A stretch of 64,000 nt of DNA, from contig NC_007650.1 in the NCBI RefSeq assembly GCF_000012365.1, positions 2,728,001-2,792,000 of the forward strand, read 5' to 3'. The stretch is from Burkholderia thailandensis E264. GTDB lineage: Bacteria > Pseudomonadota > Gammaproteobacteria > Burkholderiales > Burkholderiaceae. The notes below the pieces were generated by a model. The model did no database searches and was not told the origin of the DNA. It was given only the letters and a program-made list of their open reading frames with translations. The position numbers were made by a program, and so were the translations under genes. Each line of letters opens with the position of its first letter. The first letter of the stretch is position 1. Positions 9,011 through 17,724 of this stretch are shown here, in pieces.

Positions 9011-9598
9011 TCAGCGCGTCTGCTGCGTCTCCAGTGCCGCCTCGACGTCGGCCGCCGTCGCCACCTGCCCGAGCTTCGGGAAGATCTGCGTGAGCGCGAA
9101 GGTCTGCGCGTCGGTCGACCACGTGCTGACCGCGTCGCTGACGACGACGACGTTGTAGTTGTTTTCGTAAGCCTCGCGTGCGGTCGACTCGACGCCGATG
9201 TTCGTCGCGATGCCGGTCAGCACGATGTCGGTGATCCCGCGGCGGCGCAACTGCACGTCGAGATCGGTGCCCGTGAACGCGCCCCACTGATGCTTCGTGA
9301 CGACGACGTCGAGCGGCTGCACGCCGAGCGCCGGCGCGAACGCGCTCCATTCGGGATCGAGGTTCGGCGGCGAAGGCGGCACGTCGGTCTTCACCTTCAG
9401 CGCGACCGCGCCGTCCGGCTGATAGCTCGTGTGCACGAAAATCACCGGCAGCTTGCGCGCGCGGAACGCGTTCGCGAGCTCCGCCGTCTTCGCAACCACG
9501 TCGCCGCCCGATTGGGGCACCACGGGCAGCACAACGATGCCGTTCTGCAGGTCGATCGCCACAAGAGCGACAGTCGGATTGAGCGTAGGAATGGACAT
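9011..9598 (-). CDS. Isochorismatase-family (cysteine) hydrolase
   Basis: 195 residues. VALVAIDLQNGIV supplies the first catalytic Asp, VVTKHQWGAF the Lys, and VLTGIATNIGVESTAREAYE the nucleophile region. In many family members the last motif reads GxxTxxCVxxTA; here the position normally held by cysteine is G or I (TNIGVES), so canonical cysteine chemistry is doubtful; members that keep this variant are annotated as isochorismatase-like. It follows the MFS gene by 11 bp, so both are surely co-transcribed. A hydrolytic step on an imported amide or ester is a reasonable guess. Confidence 0.82.
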   Translation of the reverse strand: MSIPTLNPTVALVAIDLQNGIVVLPVVPQSGGDVVAKTAELANAFRARKLPVIFVHTSYQPDGAVALKVKTDVPPSPPNLDPEWSAFAPALGVQPLDVVVTKHQWGAFTGTDLDVQLRRRGITDIVLTGIATNIGVESTAREAYENNYNVVVVSDAVSTWSTDAQTFALTQIFPKLGQVATAADVEAALETQQTR

Positions 9599-9609
9599 GT
9601 CAATCGATC

Positions 9610-11058
9610 TCACTTCTGTTGGGGAATGGGTTGGGGGGCGGCGTCGACGTGCGGGCTCGACGCCGCGTTGAACAGCAGCAGCGCGCTCACGGCGAGCAGC
9701 GCGATCGCGAGCGCGTGCAGCCCTCGATCGCTCGCCGCATGGCCGAACGCAATGCCCACGAGCGCGAACGACAGACCGCCGCCGACGTACTGCGCGGTCC
9801 GGTAGAGGCCCGCCGCCGCGCCGATCCGCTCGCCCGGCGCGCTCCGGTAGAGCGTCGCCTGGTTGCCGAGATTGTTGAATCCGTTCGGAATCCCGAACAC
9901 GATCGACAGCGGGACGATCGCCCACACCGGCATGTCGGCCGACATCAGTGCCATCACGCCGCAGCCGACGCACAGCATCGCGGAGCCGAACACCAGCACC
10001 GGGCGCGATCCGCGGCGATGCGTGAGCCGCGTCGCGACGAGCGTCGTGATCGTGCCGAACGCGGAGATCGGCAGCATCACGAGGCCGGCGTCGCGCGCGG
10101 CAAGGTGCTTCACGTCCTGAAGCCACATCGGCAGCGAATAGAAGATCGCGTAGAACACCATGTACGTGCCGATGCAGCGCAGATACGTCGCGACAAGCGG
10201 GCGATTGCCGGCCAGCATCCGGACGTCGACGAGCGGCTGGGCGACGCGGCGCTCGTGGCCGACGAGCAGCGCGCCGCATGCGACACACGCGCCGAGCAGC
10301 ACCCAGTCGGGCGCGCCGAACGCGGTTTGCAGGAACGACAGCAGGCTCGCGAGCGTCGCGACGAACAGCGCGGCGCCGAGCCAGTCCTGCTCGCGCAGGC
10401 TCGCGCGGCGGCGCTCCGCGCGCGGGGCGTCGGCCGGCAGCCACGTCGTGCCGAGCGCGAACGCGACGACGACGAGCGGCACGTTGACCCAGAACACGCC
10501 GCGCCAGCCGGCGTACTGCACGAGCAGGCCGCCGAGCGGCGGGCCGAATGCGACGGCCACCTGCGCGGCGATCGAGATCGCGCCGAGGCTGCTTGTCGGC
10601 GTCGCGCCCTGCGCATGCCGCTGCGACCATGCGCGGATCATCGCGATGCCGGCCGGATACGCGGCCGACGTGCCGATGCCGAGCATCACGCGCGCCGCGA
10701 CGAGCCAACCGAGCGACGGCGCCCACGGCGCGAGCGCGGCGGCGGCCAGCACGATCGCGAGCCCGGCGAGAAAGATCCGCTTCGCGCCGAAACTGTCCGC
10801 GAGCCGGCCCATCATCGGCTGGCCGACCGCGGTCGCGAGATAGAGGCCCGACACGAGCCACATGACGTCGACGTTGCCGCCGCCGGCGAACGCGCGCCGG
10901 ATGTCGACGAGCGCGACCGCGATCATCGACGAATTCAGCGCGTTGAGCAGCGTGCCTAGCACGATCGGCAGCACGAGCGTGCGCGACAGCGAGCGTGCGC
11001 GCTTGCCCGGCGCGCCGCCGTGCGCATCGGTCAGGGTGTCGTTTCGGTCCAGCTTCAT
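9610..11058 (-). CDS. MFS transporter, DHA2 (EmrB/QacA) type
   Basis: 482 residues with about 14 predicted hydrophobic helices, the number typical of DHA2 carriers. The N-terminal motif LGTLLNALNSSMIAVAL and the loop after helix 2 (GQPMMGRLADSFGAKR, MFS motif A) are clear, as is RVMLGIGTSAAYPAG. It is the first gene of cluster A, followed after 11 bp by the isochorismatase-like gene. Such carriers usually export drugs, but in a catabolic operon this one may instead import or export the pathway acid. Confidence 0.88.
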   Translation of the reverse strand: MKLDRNDTLTDAHGGAPGKRARSLSRTLVLPIVLGTLLNALNSSMIAVALVDIRRAFAGGGNVDVMWLVSGLYLATAVGQPMMGRLADSFGAKRIFLAGLAIVLAAAALAPWAPSLGWLVAARVMLGIGTSAAYPAGIAMIRAWSQRHAQGATPTSSLGAISIAAQVAVAFGPPLGGLLVQYAGWRGVFWVNVPLVVVAFALGTTWLPADAPRAERRRASLREQDWLGAALFVATLASLLSFLQTAFGAPDWVLLGACVACGALLVGHERRVAQPLVDVRMLAGNRPLVATYLRCIGTYMVFYAIFYSLPMWLQDVKHLAARDAGLVMLPISAFGTITTLVATRLTHRRGSRPVLVFGSAMLCVGCGVMALMSADMPVWAIVPLSIVFGIPNGFNNLGNQATLYRSAPGERIGAAAGLYRTAQYVGGGLSFALVGIAFGHAASDRGLHALAIALLAVSALLLFNAASSPHVDAAPQPIPQQK

Positions 11059-11601
11059 GGTGGCTTCGCGTGGCGCCGCTTCGGACGCGATCGGAGTTGA
11101 ACGTGGCGTTCACGATAGCGATTCGCATGCGTCATTTGAAATGGATTGTTGCGATGCACACATTCATGCGGGGAATGTGCGTTCCGCGCGCAGCGGGCGC
11201 CGCACCCGGTTTAGTGCGTTTTTGGAATGGGCTTGCCAGGCCGTGCTGGCGCGCCGCAGCACCGCATGCCGATAGAGAATGCGCGGCATGGACGCGCGTG
11301 ATGAGCGGGGGTGTTCCCGCGCCGGAACGCATGCCGGAAACGGAACCGGTACGCGCAGGCGTTACGCGAACGCTTCATCTATCGATTGCGCCATCTCGCG
11401 TTTGTGCGCACTGCTCAGGCATCGTTTCCGCGCATGACGATCGGCAGGCCGGCCGCTGATAATTCCGGGCGACGCCGTGCAACGAACGGCTGGCGGCCGC
11501 GCTTCGCGCAGCATCGCTGCGTCGTGCTGTTTCGCTGCGCGCACCGATGCATTGCACATCGATGCGCGATGAAGCCCCCATCCGCAGGCCCGGCCGGAGC
11601 A
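11059..11601. other. Intergenic stretch without a convincing gene
   Basis: Both flanking genes are on the minus strand, so this holds the promoter of cluster A and the end of cluster B. Short open frames exist on both strands, but none has a ribosome site and a protein-like composition. I see no clear terminator after the MFS gene at 11602. Confidence 0.6.
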
Positions 11602-13050
11602 TCAGCCAATCGTCTGCCGCGCATCGCCCGACGCCGCTCGACACGCGCCGCTCGCGGCGGGCCCGTCCGCGCGGCCGACGATGTCCTCCAGCGAACGATG
11701 GTTCGTCCTCGGACCGAACGCGCCGATCGACAGCATCACGATCGCCATGCTCGCGCCGATCAGCACGAACACCGCCGCTACGCCCGCATGCTCGATCAGC
11801 AGCGCGACGAGAAAGCTGCTCGCGATGCCGGTGAGCCGCCCGATCGAATGCACGAAGCCGAGCGCGCGGCTGCGGATTCGGGTGGGGAACACCTCGGACT
11901 GGTACGCGGTCGCATTGCTCGCAAGCACTGTGTTGCACAGCGTGACGAGCACGCCGAACGCGATCACCGCGGCGGGATGCGCGGACATCGCAAAGCCGGT
12001 GCCGAACAGCGCGACGCCGAACGCGGCCGCGACGATCAGCCATTTGCGCTCGATCCGATCCGCGAGCGCTGCGGCGGCAAACGGCGAAACCGGATACGCG
12101 AACGCGATCACGAACGCATACCAGAGGCTCTTCATCACCGACGCGCCCTGCGCGGCGAGCAGCGTCGGCAGCCATTGGCTGAAGCCGAAGAAGCCGATGC
12201 TCAGGAATGCGTTGAATACGATCAGCATCGCCGTGCGGCCGCGGTTGTCGGGGTCCCACATCGACGCGCGACGCGGCGATGCAACCGCATGGCGCGGCGT
12301 GTCGACGGGCGGCAGCGGCCGGCCGGCCTCGCGCTCGACGGCCGCTTCGAGCCGGCTCAGGATCGCATCGGCCTGCGCGGCTCGGCCGCGCTCCGCAAGC
12401 CAGCGCGGCGACTCGGGCAGGCGCGACTGCAGCCACCAGACGACGAGCGCGCCGCTGCCGCCGAGCGCCACCACCCAGCGCCATCCCGATATGCCGAGCG
12501 GCGCGCGTGGCACCCACAGCCACGACACGAACGCGAGCACCGGCATCGCGAGATAGCCGATCGCGAAGCACACCGCGAACGCGCGGCCGCGCACGGCTTT
12601 CGGCACGAGCTCCGACAGGAACGCGCCGATCGTGATCAGCTCCGCGCCGACGCCGCAGCTCGCGACGAATCGGCACGCGAGAACGCCGAGCGCGCTCGAC
12701 TGCACGCACATCGCGACGCTCGCGGCCGTATAGAGCAGCAGCGAGCCCGTGAACAACGCGCGGCGCCCGAAGCGGTCGGCGAGGCGCGACACGAACATCT
12801 CGCCGATGAACAGGCCCGCGAACGTCACCGCGCCGAGCGCGCCCTGATCCGAGATGCCGAACGCGCCGCGCGCGCCCGCGTGAAAGATGCCGTCGCGGAT
12901 CATGCCGGCAGGCAGATAAGTCATCTGGAACAGGTCGTACACCTCGAAGAAGCCGCCGATGCTCAGCACCCAGACGAGCTTCCAGATCGTCGCGGTCGCG
13001 GGCAGGCGATCGATGCGCGCCGCGAGCGATGCAGCTTGGACATCCGACAT
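11602..13050 (-). CDS. MFS transporter, sugar-porter/SV2-like type
   Basis: 482 residues with about 12 hydrophobic helices. The N-terminal ATIWKLVWVLSIGGFFEVYD, the loop SRLADRFGRRALF (MFS motif A) and the ELVPKAVRGRA segment after helix 4, together with the long central loop (RLPESPRWLAERGR), are typical of the metabolite/sugar porter group that takes up organic acids and sugars. This differs from the DHA2 carrier of cluster A. It is the last gene of the minus-strand half of cluster B, 96 bp after the cyclase. Likely role: proton-linked uptake of the cluster B substrate. Confidence 0.88.
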   Translation of the reverse strand: MSDVQAASLAARIDRLPATATIWKLVWVLSIGGFFEVYDLFQMTYLPAGMIRDGIFHAGARGAFGISDQGALGAVTFAGLFIGEMFVSRLADRFGRRALFTGSLLLYTAASVAMCVQSSALGVLACRFVASCGVGAELITIGAFLSELVPKAVRGRAFAVCFAIGYLAMPVLAFVSWLWVPRAPLGISGWRWVVALGGSGALVVWWLQSRLPESPRWLAERGRAAQADAILSRLEAAVEREAGRPLPPVDTPRHAVASPRRASMWDPDNRGRTAMLIVFNAFLSIGFFGFSQWLPTLLAAQGASVMKSLWYAFVIAFAYPVSPFAAAALADRIERKWLIVAAAFGVALFGTGFAMSAHPAAVIAFGVLVTLCNTVLASNATAYQSEVFPTRIRSRALGFVHSIGRLTGIASSFLVALLIEHAGVAAVFVLIGASMAIVMLSIGAFGPRTNHRSLEDIVGRADGPAASGACRAASGDARQTIG

Positions 13051-13146
13051 GGCGTCTCCTCCATGATCCGGCGTCGTCAGGCGCGCCGGCTATTCGAAAT
13101 TGAGTTGGAATGCTGACGATTCAAGCCGATGGCCGATGCCTCGAAG

Positions 13147-14151
13147 TCAAACCGTCGCGACCGGATTGACGGGCGAGCCCACCAGCCCGCGAATGTGCAG
13201 CGGCGGCGCCGTCAGCAGAAACCGGCTGCGCCCTTCCCTTCGCAGCCACTGCGCCAGCGGCGTCAGCCTCCACAGCTCGCCGAGATGTATGCCCAGCTTG
13301 AACAGACACAGCTCATGCAACGGCATCAGCGCACCCGGCCTCTCCCTCGACTTCAACACCCCAGGCCGCTCCTCCACCGCGTGATTGTCCGCCGCCAGCA
13401 CCGACAGCCCGCTCTCGTCCACCCACTTCAGCAGCCGCCCGTCCTCTCCGTCCAGCACGCAGCCCCCCGTCAACGACCCAGCCTCCTCTCCCAGCAATCG
13501 CTCCGCGAACCCCGTGTGCACGCACACCATGTCCCCACGCTCCACTTCCACGCGATCCGCCTCCAGCACCCGCATCAGCGCCTCGTAGCCCACCTTGCGA
13601 CGTTCGTCTCCGTAGTGGTGCCACAAGTCGATCAGCACCCCGCGACCCTGCACCCCCGTCTGCGCCATCACCTCTATCCCCAGCGCGTGCGCGCCTCCCT
13701 CGCTGTCCCCCTCCTTCGGCACCACCATGTGCTCGCCCAACCGGTAGCCGTTGTAGAACACCACCTCCGCATGACCGTCGTCGTCCGCGTCGAACACCCC
13801 GCCCACGTGCGACAGCGCATCCCACTGCGTCGAGTATTGCGAGTGCACGCAGAACGCGTCGTCGCACACCACGTCCGTCGCGTTGCGCGCCGACTCGTCC
13901 GCCCGGTAGCCGAAATACGGCCGGCCGCCCAGTTGCGCCGCCATCACCCGCGGCGGCTGCCGCCGAGCGTTCAGCCCACCCCCACGCGGAACATCCAGCG
14001 GCAGGCTCAGCGAAAACACCTTCCCCGCCTTCACCTCCGCCAGCCCCTCCAGAACCTTGCGCTCCGTCAGCCAGTTCAGCCTGCCCTTCTCGTCCTCATC
14101 CCCGAACTCGCCCCAGTTCGACCCCGCCGGGCGCCGTCTCCACCGTCGTTC
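13147..14151. repeat. Direct repeat, copy B (about 1.0 kb, cyclase coding sequence)
   Basis: This matches 3062-4066 with four substitutions and no gaps. Relative to copy A, all four are G or C to A or T changes on the plus strand, three of them in CpG dinucleotides. Flanking sequences are unrelated to those of copy A. Confidence 0.95.
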
Positions 14152-14154
14152 CAT
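13147..14154 (-). CDS. Cyclase/kynurenine formamidase-like hydrolase, copy B
   Basis: 335 residues starting MERRWRRRPAGSNW. The ATG at 14154 has GAGGAG at good spacing; a longer in-frame extension to 14181 is not needed. The sequence equals copy A except for an N-terminal residue and two substitutions: Arg to Trp in DL(R/W)HHYGDER and Val to Met in GEH(V/M)VVPKEG. The metal motif HSQYSTQWDALSHVG is unchanged. It lies between the CoA-transferase (64 bp gap) and the MFS gene of cluster B. As in copy A, codon choice favours G-ending codons over the C-ending codons of its neighbours. Confidence 0.9.
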   Translation of the reverse strand: MERRWRRRPAGSNWGEFGDEDEKGRLNWLTERKVLEGLAEVKAGKVFSLSLPLDVPRGGGLNARRQPPRVMAAQLGGRPYFGYRADESARNATDVVCDDAFCVHSQYSTQWDALSHVGGVFDADDDGHAEVVFYNGYRLGEHMVVPKEGDSEGGAHALGIEVMAQTGVQGRGVLIDLWHHYGDERRKVGYEALMRVLEADRVEVERGDMVCVHTGFAERLLGEEAGSLTGGCVLDGEDGRLLKWVDESGLSVLAADNHAVEERPGVLKSRERPGALMPLHELCLFKLGIHLGELWRLTPLAQWLRREGRSRFLLTAPPLHIRGLVGSPVNPVATV

Positions 14155-14218
14155 CGATGCGTCTCCTCGATCGCGCTGCATCGCGCCGCGTGCTCGGCGC
14201 GATGCGCGACTGGCGGCC

Positions 14219-15496
14219 TCACTCGGGCCGAATCACGCCGTTGCGGGCGAGCCGCGCGTACTCGTGCGCGCCGAGCAACGGCAGCAGAATCTCGCGGTTG
14301 TGCTCGCCAAGCCTCGGCGCGGCACGCCTGAATCCGCCCGGCGTGCCGGACAGGCGCGGCACGACGCCGTGCATCGGCAAGCTGCCAACGTCATCGTCGG
14401 GCAGCTCGACGAGCGCCTCGCGTTCAATCACGTAGCGATCCTGAACGATCTGCGCGATGTCGAGTATCGGCCCGACCGTCACGCCGCTCTTCTCGAAGAA
14501 CGCGAGGTTGTCGGCGAGATCGCGTTCGGCGACGAACGCGCCGACGATCGCATCGAGCTCGCCCGCGTGCTGCACGCGCTGCACGTTCGTCGCGTAGCGC
14601 GGATCGTCGATCAGGTCCGCGCGGCCGATCGCGCGAAACAGCCGCTCGGCCATGCCCTGCGTCGAGCTCGACAGACACAGCCACTTGTCGTCGCGCGTGC
14701 GGTACGCGTTGCGCGGCGCGGTGTTCGACGAACGGCTGCCGGTGCGCTCCTTCACGCGCCCCGTCAGCACGTAGTTCGCGGCGGCCGGCCCGAGAATCGA
14801 GAACAGCGGCTCGAACAGCGATACGTCGATCACCTGCCCCGTCGCGCCGTCGCGGCATGCGTGCAGCGCGACCAGCACCGCGATCGCGCCGGACAGCCCG
14901 GCCGTCATGTCGCCGAGAAACATCGGCGGCAGCACCGGCTCGCGATCCGCGAAGCCGTTGATCGACGCGAAGCCCGCGTAACCTTCGGCCAGCGTGCCGA
15001 AGCCCGGCTTGTGCCGATACGGGCCCGTCTGTCCCCAGCCGGAAATGCGCGCGATCACGAGCGACGGGCGCAGCGCGAGCAGCACGTCCGGCCCGAGGCC
15101 CATCTGCTCGAGCACGCCCGGCTTGAAGCTCTCGACGAACACGTCGGCGTCGCGCACGAGCCGCTTGACGATGTCGATGCCGTCGGCCGAGCGCAAATCG
15201 ACGCACACGCTGCGCTTGTTGCGCCCGTACACCTTCCAGTTCGTGCTGACGCCGCCCGCGCCGACCGCGCGCAGCGTGTCGCCGCGCTCGTTCTCCACCT
15301 TCACGACGTCGGCGCCGAAATCCGCTAGCTGCAGGCTCAACATGTTGCCCGCCATCAGCCGCGACAGATCGACGACGCGCACGCCCGCAAGCGGGCCGCG
15401 CGCGTCGGCGTCGAAGCGCTTCGCATGAATCGGCCCCGTGTTTGCGCGGCGGCGCGGCGACGCGCGCTCCTCGACCTGCGTTTGTCGAACATCCAT
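14219..15496 (-). CDS. Class III CoA-transferase (CaiB/BaiF), cluster B
   Basis: 425 residues from ATG 15496, which has GGAGG upstream. Family features are LAGVRVVDLSRLMAGNMLS, LADFGADVVKVENERGD, YGRNKRSVCVDLRS and VFVESFKPGVLEQMGLGPD. Length is normal. It is clearly a paralogue of the CoA-transferase at 6442-7680 but diverged at the protein level, in contrast to the near-identical cyclases. It follows the IclR gene by about 60 bp and precedes the cyclase, so the three are likely co-transcribed. Expected to form the CoA ester used by the divergent CitE-like lyase. Confidence 0.92.
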   Translation of the reverse strand: MDVRQTQVEERASPRRRANTGPIHAKRFDADARGPLAGVRVVDLSRLMAGNMLSLQLADFGADVVKVENERGDTLRAVGAGGVSTNWKVYGRNKRSVCVDLRSADGIDIVKRLVRDADVFVESFKPGVLEQMGLGPDVLLALRPSLVIARISGWGQTGPYRHKPGFGTLAEGYAGFASINGFADREPVLPPMFLGDMTAGLSGAIAVLVALHACRDGATGQVIDVSLFEPLFSILGPAAANYVLTGRVKERTGSRSSNTAPRNAYRTRDDKWLCLSSSTQGMAERLFRAIGRADLIDDPRYATNVQRVQHAGELDAIVGAFVAERDLADNLAFFEKSGVTVGPILDIAQIVQDRYVIEREALVELPDDDVGSLPMHGVVPRLSGTPGGFRRAAPRLGEHNREILLPLLGAHEYARLARNGVIRPE

Positions 15497-15558
15497 CGTT
15501 GCCTCCGATTCGAGTCCGGTCCGTCACCGGCCGCACGCCGGCCGCCGCCGTCCTCAGG

Positions 15559-16308
15559 TCATTCGTGCGCCGCGCCGAACAGATCGACGACCTGCGCGAC
15601 GCCCGCCGCCGGCGGCAGATCGCCGCCGAGCACATGCGTGAGCGCGTCCGCGGCGGCCTGCACGCGCGGCAGGTAATCGGCCTGCACCTTCTTGTTGAAG
15701 CGAAAGCGCGGCACGCCGAGCGACAGCGCGCCGATCAGCGCGCGCCCGACGCCGAACACCGGGCACGCGATCGCCGCACTGTCCGGATCACGCTCGCCGA
15801 GCGACACCGCATAGCCCTGCGCGGCCGTCTTGTCGAAGCCGCCGCCGCGCGCGCCGGAAAACGCGAGCAGCACGCGTCCCGCGGCGCCGACGTCGAGCGG
15901 ATAGCGATCGCCCTCGCGCAGATAGGTCCGTACCGCGCGCTGCGGATGCACTCGGAACAGGCACACGCGCTGGTCGCCCTCGCGCACGTAAAATGCGGTC
16001 GTCTCGCCCGTCTCCGCGCCGAGCGCGTCGAGCACGGGCACGACGTGCTCGCGCAACTGGAACGACTCGCGATACATCATCCCGAGCTGGAACACCGCCG
16101 GCCCGAGCACGTAGCGGCCGTCGTTGAGCCGCTTGATGAAGCGAAACCGCTCGAGCGACTCGAACATCCGCAGCAGCGTGCTCATGTTGACGCCCGACGC
16201 TTCGCTGACCTGAGCGAGCGTCAAGCCGCCCGGCGCTTCGCCGAACGCGACGAGCGCCGCCAGCGCCCGATTGACCGCGGCTACGCCGCCATCCGTCTGA
16301 TTCGTCAT
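15559..16308 (-). CDS. IclR-family transcriptional regulator
   Basis: 249 residues from ATG 16308 with GAGG upstream. An N-terminal winged helix (AAVNRALAALVAFGEAPGGLTLAQVSEASGVNMSTLLRMFESL region) is followed by the IclR effector domain, seen in VCLFRVHPQ, AAGRVLLAFSG and IACPVFGVGRALIGALSLGVP. IclR proteins usually repress catabolic genes, including their own, until the substrate binds. The gene sits at the divergent junction of cluster B, and two identical palindromes lie in the intergenic region. Repression of both halves of the cluster is the likely mode of action. Confidence 0.92.
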   Translation of the reverse strand: MTNQTDGGVAAVNRALAALVAFGEAPGGLTLAQVSEASGVNMSTLLRMFESLERFRFIKRLNDGRYVLGPAVFQLGMMYRESFQLREHVVPVLDALGAETGETTAFYVREGDQRVCLFRVHPQRAVRTYLREGDRYPLDVGAAGRVLLAFSGARGGGFDKTAAQGYAVSLGERDPDSAAIACPVFGVGRALIGALSLGVPRFRFNKKVQADYLPRVQAAADALTHVLGGDLPPAAGVAQVVDLFGAAHE

Positions 16309-16363
16309 GTCTGCCTCGTCGTCACGGCCGTCTCGCACCGCAAATCAGCCGCGATCACATTTT

Positions 16364-16378
16364 TGAAAGTCACTTTCA
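16364..16378. promoter_or_regulatory. Probable IclR operator O1
   Basis: Perfect odd-length palindrome TGAAAGTCACTTTCA (7-bp arms, one central base), 56 bp upstream of the IclR start codon. Read on the minus strand it is AATGAAAGTGACTTTCA, identical to the core of O2, so the two sites are arranged symmetrically, each pointing toward its own gene. Confidence 0.75.
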
Positions 16379-16498
16379 TTATACAAACGAAGCCGTTGAA
16401 AACAACAGATTGAGCTGGATAAGCACGTCGTTGTTTACCCGAGAAGCCTATTTCTCAGGGTTAACGACAGACTTGACGTTACGCCACAATCGACAAAA

Positions 16499-16515
16499 AT
16501 GAAAGTGACTTTCAT
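16499..16515. promoter_or_regulatory. Probable IclR operator O2
   Basis: Perfect palindrome ATGAAAGTGACTTTCAT (8-bp arms, one central base), ending 15 bp before the start codon of the CitE-like gene. A TTGACG hexamer at 16473-16478 could be a -35 element, which would put O2 over the -10 and start region, suited to repression. Centre-to-centre distance to O1 is 136 bp, close to 13 helical turns. No Shine-Dalgarno is obvious after O2. Confidence 0.75.
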
Positions 16516-16530
16516 TTTTTATTATCGATT

Positions 16531-17436
16531 ATGAAAACACCGAACGAGCCGGTCTGGCGCTCACTGCTCTACGTGCCCGCTCACGTGCCGCGCTTCGTCG
16601 CGAAGGCGGCCGGCTGCGACGCCGACGCATTGATCCTCGATCTCGAAGACAGCGTGCCGCCCGAGTGGAAAGCGCCTGCGCGCGACGGTCTCGCCGACAC
16701 GGCGGCCGGCCTCGCCGCCGCCGGGCACGAGGTGCTCGTGCGTGTGAACGGGCCGCTCGAGCCGCTCGTCGCGGACCTGCGTTCCGCGCTCGCGGCAGGC
16801 GTGCGCGGCGTCGTGTTGCCGAAGGTGCGCGGCGCGTCGCACGTCGACGCGATCGACGAACTGCTCGGCGCGCTCGAAGCCGAGCACGGCATCGCGGCAG
16901 GCCGCACGCGGATCGTCGCGATCATCGAAACTCCCCGCGCATTCCAGGCGATGGAGCGGATTGCGCGCGCGTCGCCGCGCATCGCCGCGATGATGCTCGG
17001 CGGCGGCGATTTCGCGCTGCATTGCGGCGCCGAGGCGCGCGCGGACGTGCTGCGCGTGCCGAAGCAACTGCTCGTGATCGCCGCGCGCGCGGCGGGCGTG
17101 CAGCCTCTTGGGCTCGTCGGCGGGCTCGACGAGATTCGCGACCTCGATACGTTCGAGCGGCTCGCGCGCGAATCGGCGGACCTCGGCTACGCCGGCGCGA
17201 CGTGCATCCATCCGGCGCAGGTCGACGCGCTCAACCGCGCGTTTCGGCCGTCCGACTCCGCGGTCCGCAACGCGCGCGAGATCGTCGCCGCTTACGACGG
17301 CGCGCGCGCGAACGGCCGCGGCGCGCTGCGCGTCGGCGACAGGATGGTCGATGCACCGGGCGTCGCGCACGCGCGCAACGTGCTCGCGCGCGCCGACGCG
17401 ATCGCGCGCCGCGCGCGACGAAGCGCGGCGGCGTGA
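16531..17436 (+). CDS. HpcH/HpaI aldolase / CitE-like CoA-ester lyase, cluster B
   Basis: 301 residues starting MKTPNEPVWRSLLYVPAH. The family hallmarks are present: RSLLYVPAHVPRFVAKA, ADALILDLEDSVPP, VLVRVNG, VVLPKVRG, IVAIIETPRAF, MLGGGDFAL and ATCIHPAQVDALNRAF. It is a diverged paralogue of the cluster A lyase. It diverges from the IclR gene and starts just after operator O2; the first few bases upstream are AT-rich and no good ribosome site is visible. Expected to cleave a hydroxyacyl-CoA formed by the CoA-transferase at 14219-15496. Confidence 0.9.
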   Translation: MKTPNEPVWRSLLYVPAHVPRFVAKAAGCDADALILDLEDSVPPEWKAPARDGLADTAAGLAAAGHEVLVRVNGPLEPLVADLRSALAAGVRGVVLPKVRGASHVDAIDELLGALEAEHGIAAGRTRIVAIIETPRAFQAMERIARASPRIAAMMLGGGDFALHCGAEARADVLRVPKQLLVIAARAAGVQPLGLVGGLDEIRDLDTFERLARESADLGYAGATCIHPAQVDALNRAFRPSDSAVRNAREIVAAYDGARANGRGALRVGDRMVDAPGVAHARNVLARADAIARRARRSAAA

Positions 17437-17724
17437 ACCACGCCGCCCTCCGATACGCGCGACACGCCCGTTCGGGCGACACACGCGACCGATCCGCCCC
17501 GGTGTTCGGGAAACGCCGCGCCGCCGCTCAAGCGCCGCGGGCCGGGTTCGACTCAGACATGCGGCACGCGATCGATCGCAGCGGCAACGCCAAACGCGGC
17601 TAGCGCGAAGACGGCATGGGCCGCGAACCGAAATAGCAGCGGCAAGAGCAGCGACAGCAGCAGCGAAAGCAAACACGACGAAGAACGATTTCGAAGAAGA
17701 AGCGGGACATAGGTGGAGACAACG

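Noticed and set aside
6517..9093. 858-codon plus-strand open frame
   Set aside because: It runs antisense through the CoA-transferase, MDR and isochorismatase genes, all of which have clear family motifs on the minus strand. Arginine-rich composition marks it as a shadow.
17465..17478. CGCCCG-TT-CGGGCG hairpin after the CitE-like gene
   Set aside because: The loop is too small and there is no T-run, so it does not qualify as an intrinsic terminator.
17640..17705. CAG/AGC-rich trinucleotide tract before the porin
   Set aside because: Low-complexity leader DNA of short imperfect units; not a regular tandem repeat or a coding start.
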